Shown here: piece by piece, positions 1 through 10,111 of the stretch
Layout of the letters: each line of letters starts with the position of its first letter
Numbering within the stretch: position 1 is the first letter of the stretch
Translations under genes and position numbers: made by a program
The notes under the pieces: generated by a model
The model's input: only the letters and a program-made list of their open reading frames with translations
What the model was told of the DNA's origin: nothing
The model's database searches: none
From: Burkholderiaceae bacterium
GTDB taxonomy: Bacteria; Pseudomonadota; Gammaproteobacteria; Burkholderiales; Burkholderiaceae_E
Direction of reading: 5' to 3'
DNA: 64,000 nt
NCBI GenBank assembly: GCA_027493945.1
Contig: JAOSJU010000001.1
Location: forward strand, 992,001 to 1,056,000

Positions 1-1612
1 AAGCGTGCGCCGAATGGGGCGTCGAGCGCACGGTCCAGCGTTTGATCGGGATGTTCGCGATTGCGCTGTTCGACCGCGAAAGGCGCGAGCTGATCCTGAT
101 CCGCGACCGGCTGGGCATCAAGCCGCTTTATTGGGGCCTTTTCGACGGCATCTTCCTGTTTGGCTCGGAACTGAAGGCGCTACGCGCCGCACCGGGGTGG
201 AGGCCGCGCATCGATCGCAACGCCATGTCCGCGTTCATGCGGCACAACTACATCCCCGCGCCGCACTCGATCTATCAGGGGGTCTCCAAGCTGGAGCCGG
301 GTTGCCTGCTGCGCATCGGACCAGGCGGTGCGGTGACGCACTCGCGGTTCTGGGACTTGCGCACGATCGTCGAGCGCGGCATCGCTTCGCCGTCGCGCGC
401 TCGCGACGAGGAGCAGATCGAACAGCTCGACGAATTGCTGGGCGACGCAGTGCGCAGGCGGATGGTTTCCGACGTGCCCTCGGAACCCTGCTGTCCGGCG
501 GGATCGACTCGTCGCTGGTCACTGCCCTGATGGCCGAGCAGAGCGATCGGCCGATCAACACATTCTCGATCGGCTTCTCGGAAAAGGAATACGACGAGGC
601 TCCCTACGCACGGAAGATCGCGAGCCACCTCGGCACGCATCACACCGAACTGTACGTCGAGCCGCGACACGCCCTCGATCTGGTCGACAGGCTCCCGTAC
701 TGGTACGACGAGCCATTCGCGGATTCGTCGCAGATCCCCACCGCAATGGTGTGCGAACTGACCCGCCGGCACGTGACGGTGGTCCTCTCCGGCGACGGAG
801 GCGACGAGTTGTTTGCCGGCTACAATCGATACACGCTCGGCCTGGAGATGTGGAACAAGGCGAACCTCGCGCCGTACCCCGTTCGCCGCGCCGCTGCTCG
901 GGCACTGCTCTCGCAACCGACGAGCCGGCTCGACGCGCTTGCCCGCGCGCTTCCGTCCCGCTGGCGACCGCCCCAGCTCGGGAGCAAGCTGCACAAGTTC
1001 GCCAATGCGATCTCGCTGGACGATCCGGATGCGATGTACCGTCGAATGCTCAGCCACTGGCACGAACCCGACCAGATCGTCTTGGGAAGCCGCGAGTCGA
1101 AGGGAATCCTCTGGGATCCGACTGTCTCGAAGTCGATTCCCGATTTCCTCGATCGGATGCAGTTCCTCGACACTGTCACCTATCTCCCGGACGACATCCT
1201 GACCAAGGTCGACCGTGCGAGCATGCGCGTCGCCCTCGAGGCACGCGTCCCCCTGCTCGATCATCGCGTCGTCGAGTGCGCGTGGAACATGCCGCAACGA
1301 ATGAAGGTGCGTGACGGGTCGAGCAAGTGGGCACTCAGGCAGGTGCTGTACAAGCGGGTCCCGCGTGACCTGATCGAGCGACCGAAAATGGGATTCGGCG
1401 TGCCGTTCGACCAATGGTTGCGCGGTCCGCTGCGCGACTGGGCCGAGTACCTGCTCGACGAGCGCCGCCTGCAGCGCCAGGATCTCTTTGCCGTCGCGCC
1501 AATCCGCGAGCGCTGGCTGTCCCACCTTGGCGGCGCCAACTGGGGGTACCCGCTGTGGAACGTCCTGATGGCGCAGGCATGGATCGAGGCCAACCCACAG
1601 GTGGACCTGTGA
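1..1612 (+). CDS. asnB: Asparagine synthetase, glutamine-hydrolysing (5' end cut off, one frameshift)
   Basis: Class II glutamine-dependent asparagine synthetase, which transfers glutamine-derived ammonia to aspartate (or a related acid) using ATP. The window opens inside the N-terminal glutaminase domain, so the catalytic Cys is not visible. Recognisable glutaminase text includes RDRLGIKPLYW and SELKAL. The synthetase domain starts with the PP-loop LSGGIDSS (near 490-513) and continues with SGDGGDELFAGY and LPDDILTKVDRASM. The reading frame changes near 480-490, where one C seems to be missing from a C run; both frames read cleanly on either side. AsnB-like proteins are common in capsule and exopolysaccharide clusters, where they may amidate a sugar acid. 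The stop overlaps the ABC permease start by 3 bp, so the two are translationally coupled. Family is sure; the substrate is not. Confidence 0.9.
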   Translation, partial: SVRRMGRRAHGPAFDRDVRDCAVRPRKARADPDPRPAGHQAALLGPFRRHLPVWLGTEGATRRTGVEAAHRSQRHVRVHAAQLHPRAALDLSGGLQAGAGLPAAHRTRRCGDALAVLGLAHDRRARHRFAVARSRRGADRTARRIAGRRSAQADGFRRALGTLLSGGIDSSLVTALMAEQSDRPINTFSIGFSEKEYDEAPYARKIASHLGTHHTELYVEPRHALDLVDRLPYWYDEPFADSSQIPTAMVCELTRRHVTVVLSGDGGDELFAGYNRYTLGLEMWNKANLAPYPVRRAAARALLSQPTSRLDALARALPSRWRPPQLGSKLHKFANAISLDDPDAMYRRMLSHWHEPDQIVLGSRESKGILWDPTVSKSIPDFLDRMQFLDTVTYLPDDILTKVDRASMRVALEARVPLLDHRVVECAWNMPQRMKVRDGSSKWALRQVLYKRVPRDLIERPKMGFGVPFDQWLRGPLRDWAEYLLDERRLQRQDLFAVAPIRERWLSHLGGANWGYPLWNVLMAQAWIEANPQVDL

Positions 1613-2409
1613 TCGCGCTGGCATCCCCGGCTGCGGCGCTTTATGCCCGACGCGAACTCATCGGCGAACTGGCGCGCCGGGAACTGCGCGATCGGCACAC
1701 CGGCCAGCTGCTCGGCGTGCTTTGGGCCTACGGCCATCCGCTCCTGCTGATGCTGCTCTACACGTTCCTGTTCGCCTACGTGTTTCCCGCGCGGGCCGGC
1801 ATCGGCAGCGGCATTCGCGACTACTCGGTGAATGTCTTCGCCGGCATCGTGCCGTGGCTCGCATTCCGGGACATCCTGGCACGATCGCCGTCGATACTGG
1901 TCGGCCACGCCAACTCTGGTCAAGCAGATCGTCTTCCCGACGGAGGTGCTTCCGGTGAAGACAGCCCTCGCCAGCGCGCTGCCATTCAGCGTCGGCCTCG
2001 CCTTCGCGGTCGGATACGCGGCATGGCACGGCACTCTTTCCTGGTTCGTGCTCGCGTTGCCACTGGTGGTCGCGTTCCAACTGGTGGCGATGGTCGGCGT
2101 CGCGTTCCTGCTGGCGGCTGGCGGTGTCTTCTTTCGCGACCTGCGCGACCTGGTGACGGTGTTCTGCGCGGTAAACCTCTTCGCGCAGCCGATTCTCTAC
2201 AATCCGTTCGCGACTCCACGGTGGCTGGAGTTGGTGTTCCTGGCGAACCCGTTCAGCTACCGGTCTGGTGCTGGCAGGACGTGCTGTTTCACGGCGCACC
2301 GATGCATCCTGTCGCGTGGGTCGTCTTCCCGCTCGGAAGTCTCGGCGTGCTGGCGCTCGGCTGGATGGTTTTCGAGCGCACGCGCCACTCGTTTGGGGAC
2401 GCCCTTTGA
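1609..2409 (+). CDS. wzm: Polysaccharide ABC exporter, membrane subunit (Wzm type; two frameshifts)
   Basis: ABC-2 type permease that carries lipid-linked polysaccharide across the inner membrane together with the ATPase encoded next. The N-terminus shows the ELARRELRDRHTGQLLG amphipathic segment typical of Wzm/KpsM/TagG proteins, followed by about six hydrophobic segments. Continuous homology needs two repairs: one base too many at 1914-1919 (CTCTGG where CCTGG fits) and one too few at 2260-2263 (CCGG where CCTGG fits). After repair the protein is about 266 aa, a normal length. The GTG start overlaps the asnB stop. The ORF is unlikely to be a real pseudogene, because every segment is conserved in sense and the operon continues beyond it. 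Confidence 0.85.
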   Translation: MIALASPAAALYARRELIGELARRELRDRHTGQLLGVLWAYGHPLLLMLLYTFLFAYVFPARAGIGSGIRDYSVNVFAGIVPWLAFRDILARSPSILVGHANSGQADRLPDGGASGEDSPRQRAAIQRRPRLRGRIRGMARHSFLVRARVATGGRVPTGGDGRRRVPAGGWRCLLSRPARPGDGVLRGKPLRAADSLQSVRDSTVAGVGVPGEPVQLPVWCWQDVLFHGAPMHPVAWVVFPLGSLGVLALGWMVFERTRHSFGDAL

Positions 2410-2414
2410 GTGAC

Positions 2415-3689
2415 ATGCCCCTTGCGATCCGTGCGCGCGGCCTGCGCAAGGCCTACCGCCTCTATGCGCGCCCGATCGATGCGCTGGTGGAGGCACTGAC
2501 CGGCAAGCGGCGACACGTGGAGCGCGTGGCGCTGGACAACGTTGACCTGGAGTTACGCAGGGGAGAGATCGTCGGCGTTCTCGGACGCAACGGTGCCGGC
2601 AAGAGCACGCTCCTGAAGATCATCGCCGGTACGCTCGAAAGGACGGCCGGGGAACTGGAAGTCCACGGACGCATCACCGCGATCCTCGAGCTCGGCACCG
2701 GCTTCCATCCCGAGTACACGGGCAGGGAGAACATCTATATGGGAGGCCTGTGCCTGGGCATGTCCCGGGCCGAGATCGACGCCAAGCTCGAATCGATCAT
2801 CGACTTCAGCGAACTGCGCGACGTCATCGACCAGCCGTTCAAGACCTACTCGACCGGCATGCAGGCCAGACTGACGTTCAGCACCGCCATCAGCGTGGAC
2901 CCCGATATCCTGATCGTCGATGAGGCGCTGTCCGTCGGCGATGCGCGCTTCCAGTTGAAGTGCTTCGGCCGCATGCAGCAATTGCGCGCGAACAGGACCA
3001 CCGTCCTCCTCGTGTCGCACGACACCAATACCATCACGACACTGTGCGACCGCGCGCTGATCCTCGAGAATGGCAAGGTCCATGCCGAGGGCGATTCGAA
3101 ACGAGTGTCGGTCCTCTACCACAATATGCTGTTCGGGAGGCGCGAGAATGGCGACGAAGCTCGTGCCGCCCCGCCTTCCGCCGAGGAGCAAGGGGGGCCC
3201 AGTCAGCCGTCGGCAGCGCACACGGTGCGCTACGGGTCCGGCGAAGGCGAGTTGCTGGATTGGGCCCTGCTCGATGCGAGTGGTGCACGCGTGACGCTGA
3301 TCGAGTCGGGCAGCCCGTTCTCGTTGTCCATGACCCTGTTCTGCGCCCGGGAGATCGAAGACCTGTCCTGCGGCTTCGCGGTAAAGGACAGGCGTGGCAC
3401 CGTACTCTGGGGCGTCACGAACCTGACCGATAGCCGCTCCGCGATGCGCGTTCAGGCTGGGGAAACCTTGTCGATCTCGGCGTCCGGCGTGATGTGGCTC
3501 GCTGCGGGCGACTACTTCGTCACGCTCGGGGCCGCGCACCTCGGCGACGGCGGCAAGATCGATTTCGTCGAGGACGCAATCGGGTTCCGGGTCCTGGGTC
3601 CGGGAAACATCTTCACGACATCCGTGGTCAACATGCAAAGCAGGTTCGTGATCGAATCGGCAGATCGAAATCGCGAGGCCTGCGCATGA
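2415..3689 (+). CDS. wzt: Polysaccharide ABC exporter, ATPase subunit with C-terminal carbohydrate-binding-like domain (Wzt type)
   Basis: ATPase that powers O-antigen or capsule export with the permease upstream. Walker A GRNGAGKST lies near residue 57, the signature region YSTGMQARL near 145, Walker B ILIVDEALSVGD near 165 and the switch His in VSHD near 198. After the ABC domain (about 1-250) there is an acidic, proline-rich linker and a beta-rich C-terminal domain of about 170 residues. In Wzt proteins such a domain recognises the capped non-reducing end of the glycan before export. That fits the methyltransferases encoded next, since methyl caps are classical Wzt ligands; the pairing here is inference. 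The ATG chosen lies 5 bp after the permease stop; a TTG overlapping that stop is also possible. Confidence 0.9.
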   Translation: MPLAIRARGLRKAYRLYARPIDALVEALTGKRRHVERVALDNVDLELRRGEIVGVLGRNGAGKSTLLKIIAGTLERTAGELEVHGRITAILELGTGFHPEYTGRENIYMGGLCLGMSRAEIDAKLESIIDFSELRDVIDQPFKTYSTGMQARLTFSTAISVDPDILIVDEALSVGDARFQLKCFGRMQQLRANRTTVLLVSHDTNTITTLCDRALILENGKVHAEGDSKRVSVLYHNMLFGRRENGDEARAAPPSAEEQGGPSQPSAAHTVRYGSGEGELLDWALLDASGARVTLIESGSPFSLSMTLFCAREIEDLSCGFAVKDRRGTVLWGVTNLTDSRSAMRVQAGETLSISASGVMWLAAGDYFVTLGAAHLGDGGKIDFVEDAIGFRVLGPGNIFTTSVVNMQSRFVIESADRNREACA

Positions 3690-4578
3690 GCCTGCTACGC
3701 CGGATCTTCGCGCCGGCGCCGAAGGCCGTGGTTCCGGCGCGGTCCGTGGCGACGTCACCTGCGCCGGCCAACACGCTTGCCGACACGGTGCCGGCGCGTG
3801 TCATTCAACTGGCCGGTGAGCTCACCCGGCTTGCGCCAGACCGCGCGGAAGTGTTGCTGGCGCGGTTATGTGACGGGATGGCATCCGGATCGAACGAGAA
3901 CGCGCTCTACCAGACTGCCGAGGCGCTCGCGACCGCGGTTTATCCGAAATACAAGTTCAGCGAGTACGCGCGCCTCTTCCTGGAAGACACGGACTTCCTG
4001 GCCTATTACGAACGCTTCATGGACCCGGGGAACTGGCACTCGCTGGACCGCAAGTACACGCTCGACCAGTTGCTCAAGCTGACGCTGCACCTGGCGGGCG
4101 ACGTCGCGGAGTGTGGCGCCTACAAGGGTGCGTCAGCGTTCCTGATGTGCCGTGCGCATCGAGGCAGCGGCCGCCTCGTGCACCTGTTCGATTCGTTCGA
4201 GGGACTCTCGGACCCCGGTGAGTTCGACGGCGACTACTGGACCCCCAGAGCCCTTGAGATGCCCGAGCAGGCGCTGCGCGAAAGCCTCGCCGGCTTCGAC
4301 AATTACCGCGTCTACCAGGGTTGGATCCCCGGGCGCTTCCCCGAAGTCGCCGGGCACGCGTTCGCGTTCGTGCACATCGACGTCGATCTGTACCGGCCGA
4401 CACTGGACTCGCTCGAATTCTTCTACGAACGCACACTGCCCGGGGCGTGATCCTGATGGACGACTACGGATTCCGGACCTGTCCGGGGGCGAAGGCGGCA
4501 GCCGACGAGTTTTTCCGGGACAAGCCGGAACCCGTCGTCATGCTGTCCACTGGCCAGGCCTTTGCCATCAAACGCTGA
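3686..4578 (+). CDS. TylF-like SAM-dependent methyltransferase (one frameshift)
   Basis: Predicted O-methyltransferase of the TylF/MycF (macrocin O-methyltransferase) type, probably methylating a sugar of the polysaccharide. The SAM-binding motif DVAECGAYKGASAFL sits near residue 140, with DSFEGL and HIDVDLYRPT further on, all typical of this family. The last part, GVILMDDYGF onward, is in another frame: a G has dropped out of the G run at 4441-4446. Repaired length is about 297 aa. The start overlaps the wzt stop (ATGA). A role in capping the chain before Wzt recognition is plausible but unproven. Confidence 0.8.
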
Positions 4579-4620
4579 CGGGGGGCACGCAATGCGGACT
4601 GGAAAGGGAAGGGCCAGCGC

Positions 4621-5370
4621 ATGACGCCGCAGCGCATGCGCTGGACGCCGGAGCTCGTCGAGCGCTTCTGGACCGGCTTCGCGCAAACGCGGCTGGTCGA
4701 GATGAGTTTCTCGAAGCAGGCAGGCCGCAGCGTCGTCCTGGCGATCGAACACCTGCTGTCGCGCGATGGCCGGATGCTCGATTTCGGCGCAGGAGACGGG
4801 CACCTGATCCGCTTGATGTGCGAGCGCGGATACCGGGTCGCTGCCTACGAGCCTTCGGCGGGCCGCTCGGAGAACCTCTCGAACTCGCTGAAAGACTGCC
4901 GCGGATTCCTCGGCATTGCGAACGCGGATTCGGCGGAGTCGTTCGACGTCGTGGTGATGGCCGAGGTCATCGAACATATCCTCGACGAGCAACTCGACGC
5001 CACGCTGTCGCGAATCGCACAGCTCACGAAGCCGGCGGGGGTGCTCATCGTGACCACGCCGAACAACGAGGACCTCGAGCTCGGCATGGCCTATTGCCCG
5101 GCGAGCAACATGCTCTTTCACCGCTGGCAGCACGTGCGCTCGTTCACGGCTGCCACGCTCGCGGAACTGCTCGCGCGGTACGGCTTCGACGAGATCGTCA
5201 CGCACTGCGTCGAATTCAACGACGCGCTGTTCGTGCCCGGCGACCCACTCTGGGGAGGCGCCGCAGCCGACGCTACGCCGCCCCCGTACATCGTCGAGTT
5301 GCGGGCGAATCGGCCCGCAATGGTCGGCGCGCAGAGCAACCTGCTCTATATCGGCGTGCGAAGGGAGTGA
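4621..5370 (+). CDS. Class I SAM-dependent methyltransferase
   Basis: A 249-aa soluble methyltransferase with a Rossmann-like core. Motif I LDFGAGDGHL lies near residue 57, an acidic post-I segment AYEP follows, and VVMAEVIEHI corresponds to motif II. The overall pattern is that of Methyltransf_11/23 proteins found in polysaccharide clusters. The N-terminal region WTPELVERFWTGFAQTRL resembles a short helical lid. It starts 42 bp after the previous methyltransferase, in the same direction. The acceptor cannot be told from the sequence. Confidence 0.8.
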   Translation: MTPQRMRWTPELVERFWTGFAQTRLVEMSFSKQAGRSVVLAIEHLLSRDGRMLDFGAGDGHLIRLMCERGYRVAAYEPSAGRSENLSNSLKDCRGFLGIANADSAESFDVVVMAEVIEHILDEQLDATLSRIAQLTKPAGVLIVTTPNNEDLELGMAYCPASNMLFHRWQHVRSFTAATLAELLARYGFDEIVTHCVEFNDALFVPGDPLWGGAAADATPPPYIVELRANRPAMVGAQSNLLYIGVRRE

Positions 5371-5378
5371 GCGAAGCG

Positions 5379-6987
5379 ATGCTGCGGCGCGCCATCCGCC
5401 TGCTCGTGCCCACCCCGATCCGCAGGCCGATCGCGGACAGGGTGTATCGCACGATCGCGCGCGCGAGACTCATGCGGCAATGGCTCGCCGCGCACAGCGC
5501 CGCGCCATCACCGCATCGCGAGTTGTCGGCCGCGCGCTTCGCCGCGGCTCGCCTGGCAAGGCTGCCCTATGTCCTCGCCCGGGGCGGAATGGCGAAGGCC
5601 TGGACGGGCGCCTCGGCGCATCGGCACCTGCTGAATCGGCAGCCGCGCACCCTGCGTGCGCCGGAGCGCGCGAAGCGCCGCGCGCTGGCGGCGTTCCTGG
5701 CGCTGCCCGACCCGCTCTACCGTCGGCGCCTGGCGCAATTCGAAAGGCTGCTGTCCGCGCTTCCCGCGCGCGGGACGACAAGCCGCCGCGGAGGCATCCT
5801 CCTGATAACCGGGGGACTGGGGCCGGGCGGCGCGGAACGGCAGGCAGTGCTGACCCTGATCGGGCTGGTGCGGCGCGGCCTTGCCCCGGTCGAGTTGGCG
5901 TGCGCATCCTTGCGAGACGAGGCGGCGCGCTTCTTCCTGCCTCAACTCGGAGGCGGCGTCGATCCCGGTGCGGGAAATCGATCGGGACGCGAGCCGGGAC
6001 GCCGGAAGCCACTTCGAATCGATCGCCGACGCCTGCAGGTCCCTGCCCTTCTCGCTGCACGAAGTGGTCGACTACGCGAGGACGATCGCCGCGCTGGGCC
6101 CGCGCGTGGCGCACTTCTGGCTCGACGAGGTGAACGTAAAGGGGGGACTCGCGGCCGTCGCGGCCGGCGTGCCGCGGGTCGTGCTCGGCCTGCGCAGCCT
6201 TCCGCCGTTGAACTACGCATTTCACCAACCGTACATGCGCGAGGCCTACCGGTGGTTGGCGAAGCATCCTCGCGTCGCGCTCCTGAACAACAGCGCCGCC
6301 GGCGCCCGTGCCTACGAATCCTGGCTCGGGCTGTCCTCCGGGGCCGTCCACGTCGTGCACAACGGCTTCGATTTCGACCCCGCGACACTGGCGCGGTGCG
6401 CGAGCGGGAGCCGCGACTTCCGCGCCCGGCACGGGCTTCCCGGCGACGCTCCGGTGATCGGCACGGTGATCCGCTTCAGCGAGGAAAAACGGCCTCTGTT
6501 GTGGCTCGAAATCGCTGCAGCGTTGCGCCGCACCATGCCCGAAGCCCGCTTCCTGGTCGTCGGAGACGGAGTCCTTCGCGACGAGGTGCACGCGCGCGCC
6601 GGACGAGCGGACCTGTGTGACGCCGTTCGCCTCGTGGGCCACCAGCGCGACGCACTGGCGGCAATCGCCGCCATGGACATCTTCCTGCTGACGTCTCGCG
6701 CCGAGGGCCTCCCGAACGTCCTGGTCGAGGCGCAGATGCTCGGCGTGCCGGTCGTGACGACGCCTGCCGGCGGCGCGCCCGAGACCGTGTTCCACGGCAC
6801 GAGCGGCTGGGTGCTCGACCGGGACGATCCGGCGCACGTCGCTGACGTGCTTTCGAGGCTGTTGCACGACCGAGCCTGGTTGTCGCGGGCGCGATCCAGC
6901 GCGTACGAGTTCGTACGCGAGGCTTTCGGTGTCGAGCGCATGCTCGACGAAACCCTTTCCATCTATGGCATCGGCCCGGTGACCTGA
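5379..6987 (+). CDS. Glycosyltransferase, GT4-like (one frameshift)
   Basis: Predicted retaining glycosyltransferase of the GT-B fold with an N-terminal arginine-rich extension of about 140 residues. The fold begins at ILLITGGLGPGGAERQ, the glycine-rich loop of GT4 enzymes. The C-terminal nucleotide-sugar site contains IGTVIRFSEEKRP and the E-x7-E type motif EGLPNVLVEAQMLGVP. The frame moves by +1 near 5952-5960 (CTCGGAGG), where one base appears to be extra; repaired length is about 535 aa. An alternative GTG start at 5367 overlaps the preceding stop. The ATG was preferred because AAGGGAG lies upstream of it. Confidence 0.82.
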
Positions 6988-6988
6988 A

Positions 6989-7804
6989 ATGACGCAAGCC
7001 CAAGAGCAGAGATTCGAGTTCGGCAAGAACTGGCACGATTTCATCCAGAAGAACTACGGCCAGGACAAGGTCGACATCTCCCGCCGCCATATGCTCGCCT
7101 TTATGGGACGCGGGAGCCCGGACGGGCTGACTTTCCTGGACATCGGATGCGGCAGCGGCCTTCATTCGATCGCTGCGCTCCGGGCGGGGGCGCGCTCGGT
7201 GCACGGATTCGACTACGACCCGAACTCGGTGGCCGCCACCCGCTACGTACAGAGCCGGGCAGGCAACCCGTCGAACTGGCGCGTCGAGCAGGGATCGGTG
7301 CTCGACGACGCTTTCATGTCGCGTCTTCCGCAGTTCGACCTCGTCTATTCGTGGGGCGTGCTGCACCACACCGGGGACGTCTGGCACGCGATCGGCAATG
7401 CGGCAGGGCGTGTCAGACCCGGGGGCCTTTTCTACATCGCGCTGTATTCGGCGGACGTGCAGGTCGACCCCACGCCCGAGTTCTGGCTCGACGTGAAGCG
7501 CAGGTACGTCTCGGCGGGCTGGCTGACGCGGCGCTGGATGGATCTGTGGTACGTCTGGCGCTTCCAGATGGGCAGAAAGATGTCGGCCCTGCCCGCCTTC
7601 CTCGCGCGGATGCGCGAGTACAAGAAAAACCGCGGCATGAACATCTTCACCGACATCCGCGACTGGCTCGGCGGATGGCCGATGGAGTTCGTCTACGACG
7701 CCGACGCGATCAGGTTCTGCGAGAACCTCGGCTTCCGGCTCGAAAAGATTGCCACCGGCGAGGCCAACACCGAGTTCCTCTTCGTACGCGATCGACCCGC
7801 CTGA
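6989..7804 (+). CDS. Class I SAM-dependent methyltransferase
   Basis: A 271-aa methyltransferase. Motif I is FLDIGCGSGLHSIAALRAGA (near residue 50), followed by the acidic FDYDPNSV loop, and DLVYSWGVLHHTGD is the usual motif II/III block of small-molecule methyltransferases. The C-terminal half is rich in Trp and Tyr (RRWMDLWYVWRFQ), which may shape the acceptor pocket. It begins right after the preceding glycosyltransferase stop and is the third methyltransferase of the operon. Its substrate is probably a sugar or a lipid-linked glycan. Confidence 0.8.
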   Translation: MTQAQEQRFEFGKNWHDFIQKNYGQDKVDISRRHMLAFMGRGSPDGLTFLDIGCGSGLHSIAALRAGARSVHGFDYDPNSVAATRYVQSRAGNPSNWRVEQGSVLDDAFMSRLPQFDLVYSWGVLHHTGDVWHAIGNAAGRVRPGGLFYIALYSADVQVDPTPEFWLDVKRRYVSAGWLTRRWMDLWYVWRFQMGRKMSALPAFLARMREYKKNRGMNIFTDIRDWLGGWPMEFVYDADAIRFCENLGFRLEKIATGEANTEFLFVRDRPA

Positions 7805-7811
7805 CGTCTCC

Positions 7812-8960
7812 GTGCCGAAAGTACTGTTCGCCATCGGCAGCCTCGGGCTCGGCGGCGCCGAATCCCAAATGGCGCTGCTGATCCGCGAGCTGTCCGCCCG
7901 CGACTGGCAGTGCGAACTCTTCGTGCTCGAGGCACGGGGTTCCTTGCGCGACGCGATCGATGCATCGGGCGCCGCGATCCACGACGGGGGCTACGATTCA
8001 GGGGCGCCGGGCTGGCGCAGAGCGGGCCAGATCGCCCGCGCGCTGCTTCGGTTGTGGTTCGTGGCGCGTCGCGCACGTCCCGACGTTCTCCACGCCTTCC
8101 TGCCGCTCACGAACTTCCTCGGCGCCGTCGCTGGCTGGGCCGCACGCGTTCCGCTGGTCCTCACGAGTCGAAGGGCGCTGGGCACGCACCAGGATCGCCA
8201 TCCGCTGTGGAAGCCGTTCGATCGAGTCGCCAACGCGCTGAGCCATCGCATCACGGTGAATTCACGTGCGGTCGGGGAGGATACGGTGGCGCGCGACGCG
8301 GTTCGACGCGACAAGCTCGTCCTGATTCCCAACGGAATGGAGTTCTCGCGCTTCGACGCAGCGGCCGGAACGCGAGGCACGATGCGCAGGCACCTGCGGC
8401 TCGGCCCGCAAGACCAGGCCATCGTGGCGGTAGGCAACCTGCTGGCCTACAAGGGCCACGACGACCTCGTTCGCGCGTTGCCCGCAGTCCTCGAGCGCCA
8501 TCCACGTGCACGGCTGTTTCTGGCCGGCGAAGACCGCGGGCGCGAGCCGGACTTGCGCCAGATTGCCGCCTCGCTGGCCGTACTGCCGGCGATCGTCTTT
8601 CTCGGGCGTCGCGACGACGTGCCGGCCCTGCTTGCTGCGATGGACGTCTTCGTACTGCCGTCGCACGAGGAGGGATTCTCCAATGCGCTTCTCGAGGCGA
8701 TGGCCAGCGGACTCGGCATCGTCGCCACCAATGTCGGCGGCAACCCCGAGGCGCTGGACCACGGCGCCTGCGGCCTGCTGGTGCCTGCGCGCGACCCCGT
8801 CGTGCTCGCGCAAGCGGTCTCGCGCCTGCTTGGCGACGAAGGCGAGCGCGCCGCGTTCGGTCGGCGCGCGAGCGATTCAGTCCGGACGAGGTATCCGGTC
8901 TCCGCGATGGTCGACGCCCACCTGTCGCTCTATCGGCAGGGTTCGATCGATGCAGCCTGA
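7812..8960 (+). CDS. Glycosyltransferase, GT4 family
   Basis: A 382-aa GT-B glycosyltransferase. The N-terminal loop reads IGSLGLGGAESQM, the donor domain opens with VAVGNLLAYKGHDDLV, and the E-x7-E motif is EEGFSNALLEAMASG. No frameshift is seen. The start is GTG, just after the previous methyltransferase stop; no in-frame ATG lies before the conserved VLFAIGS strand. It overlaps the next gene by 11 bp, which suggests coupling. Confidence 0.87.
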   Translation: MPKVLFAIGSLGLGGAESQMALLIRELSARDWQCELFVLEARGSLRDAIDASGAAIHDGGYDSGAPGWRRAGQIARALLRLWFVARRARPDVLHAFLPLTNFLGAVAGWAARVPLVLTSRRALGTHQDRHPLWKPFDRVANALSHRITVNSRAVGEDTVARDAVRRDKLVLIPNGMEFSRFDAAAGTRGTMRRHLRLGPQDQAIVAVGNLLAYKGHDDLVRALPAVLERHPRARLFLAGEDRGREPDLRQIAASLAVLPAIVFLGRRDDVPALLAAMDVFVLPSHEEGFSNALLEAMASGLGIVATNVGGNPEALDHGACGLLVPARDPVVLAQAVSRLLGDEGERAAFGRRASDSVRTRYPVSAMVDAHLSLYRQGSIDAA

Positions 8961-10111
8961 CCGCCGGAGGCAGGTCGCGCCCGACGGCGCCTTCACCTGC
9001 AGACGACCTCGCCTGCTGTTCGTGGTCACCGAGGACTGGTACTTCGTTTCCCACAGGCTCGCCTTGGCGAAGGCCGCGCTGGCGGCGGGCTTCGAAGTGG
9101 CGCTGGCGACCCGCATTGCGAACCACGCTGACCCGATCCGGGAAACCGGGGTTCGCGTGATTCCGTTCGAATTCGACCGGGGTGGGACGAATCCGCTGCG
9201 AGACGCGATGACGATCGCGCGACTCGCGTGGCTCTATCGACGCGAGCAACCCGACATCGTGCACCACGTCGCAATGAAGCCAGTCATCTATGGATCGCTT
9301 GCGGCTCGCGTGGCCGGCGTTCGCCGCGTAGTCAACGCCCTGGCGGGAATGGGCTGGTTGTTCACTGCCGGGCGCCCGGAGCGAGGCGGACTCTCCGCTC
9401 TTGTCACCCGATTGCTGAAGCATGCGCTGAAGTCCACCTGCGTGATCGTGCAGAACCCGGAGGACGCAGCCGCCGTGCAGCGTTGGAACCCCGGCAAGCT
9501 TCCGGGTGATCCGAGGCGCCGGCGTCGACTGCGACGCGTTCGCGCCGGTGCCGACGCCCCCGGAGCCGCCGCTGATCGTCCTGCCGGCGCGCATGCTCTC
9601 CGACAAGGGCGTCCGCGAATTCGTCGAAGCAGCGCGGATGACGAAAGCGTCCGGGCACGTCGCGCGGTTCGCCCTCGTCGGTGCGCCGGATCCAATGAAT
9701 CCGGCGTCGATTCCCGTGGCGCAGTTGTCGGCGTGGCGCGACGAAGGCACGGTCGAATGGTGGGGTCATCGCGAAGACATGCCCGCGGTCTACGCCCAAG
9801 CCCACCTCGCATGCCTGCCTTCGTACCGCGAGGGCCTGCCCAAGTCGCTGCTCGAAGCCGCAGCCTGCGGACTTCCGATCGTCGCGACCGACGTGCCTGG
9901 CTGCCGGGAAGTCGCTCGCGATGGGTACAACGGCTTGCTGGTGCCGCCACGTGACGCCGCGGCGCTGTCAGCGGCGCTGTCGCGGCTCATCGAGGAGCCC
10001 AACACGCGAAGGCTGATGGGCGCGCGCAGCCGGCAGCGTGCCCGAGAGACGTTCGCGCAGGAGCGAATCTTCGCCGAGACGATCGCGGTATACCGGGAGT
10101 TGATGGCGTGA
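8950..10111 (+). CDS. Glycosyltransferase, GT4 family (one frameshift)
   Basis: GT-B enzyme resembling the bacterial WbpY/PglA-like group. The N-terminal domain contains LLFVVTEDWYFVSHRLALAKAA and HHVAMKPVIYGSLAAR, seen in glycosyltransferases that act early on undecaprenyl-linked sugars. The donor domain shows VLPARMLSDKGV and EGLPKSLLEAAACGLP. The frame shifts by one near 9498-9503 (CTTCCGGG); removing one base gives KLRVIRGAGVDCDAF and about 386 aa. The stop overlaps the next gene (GTGA). Confidence 0.83.
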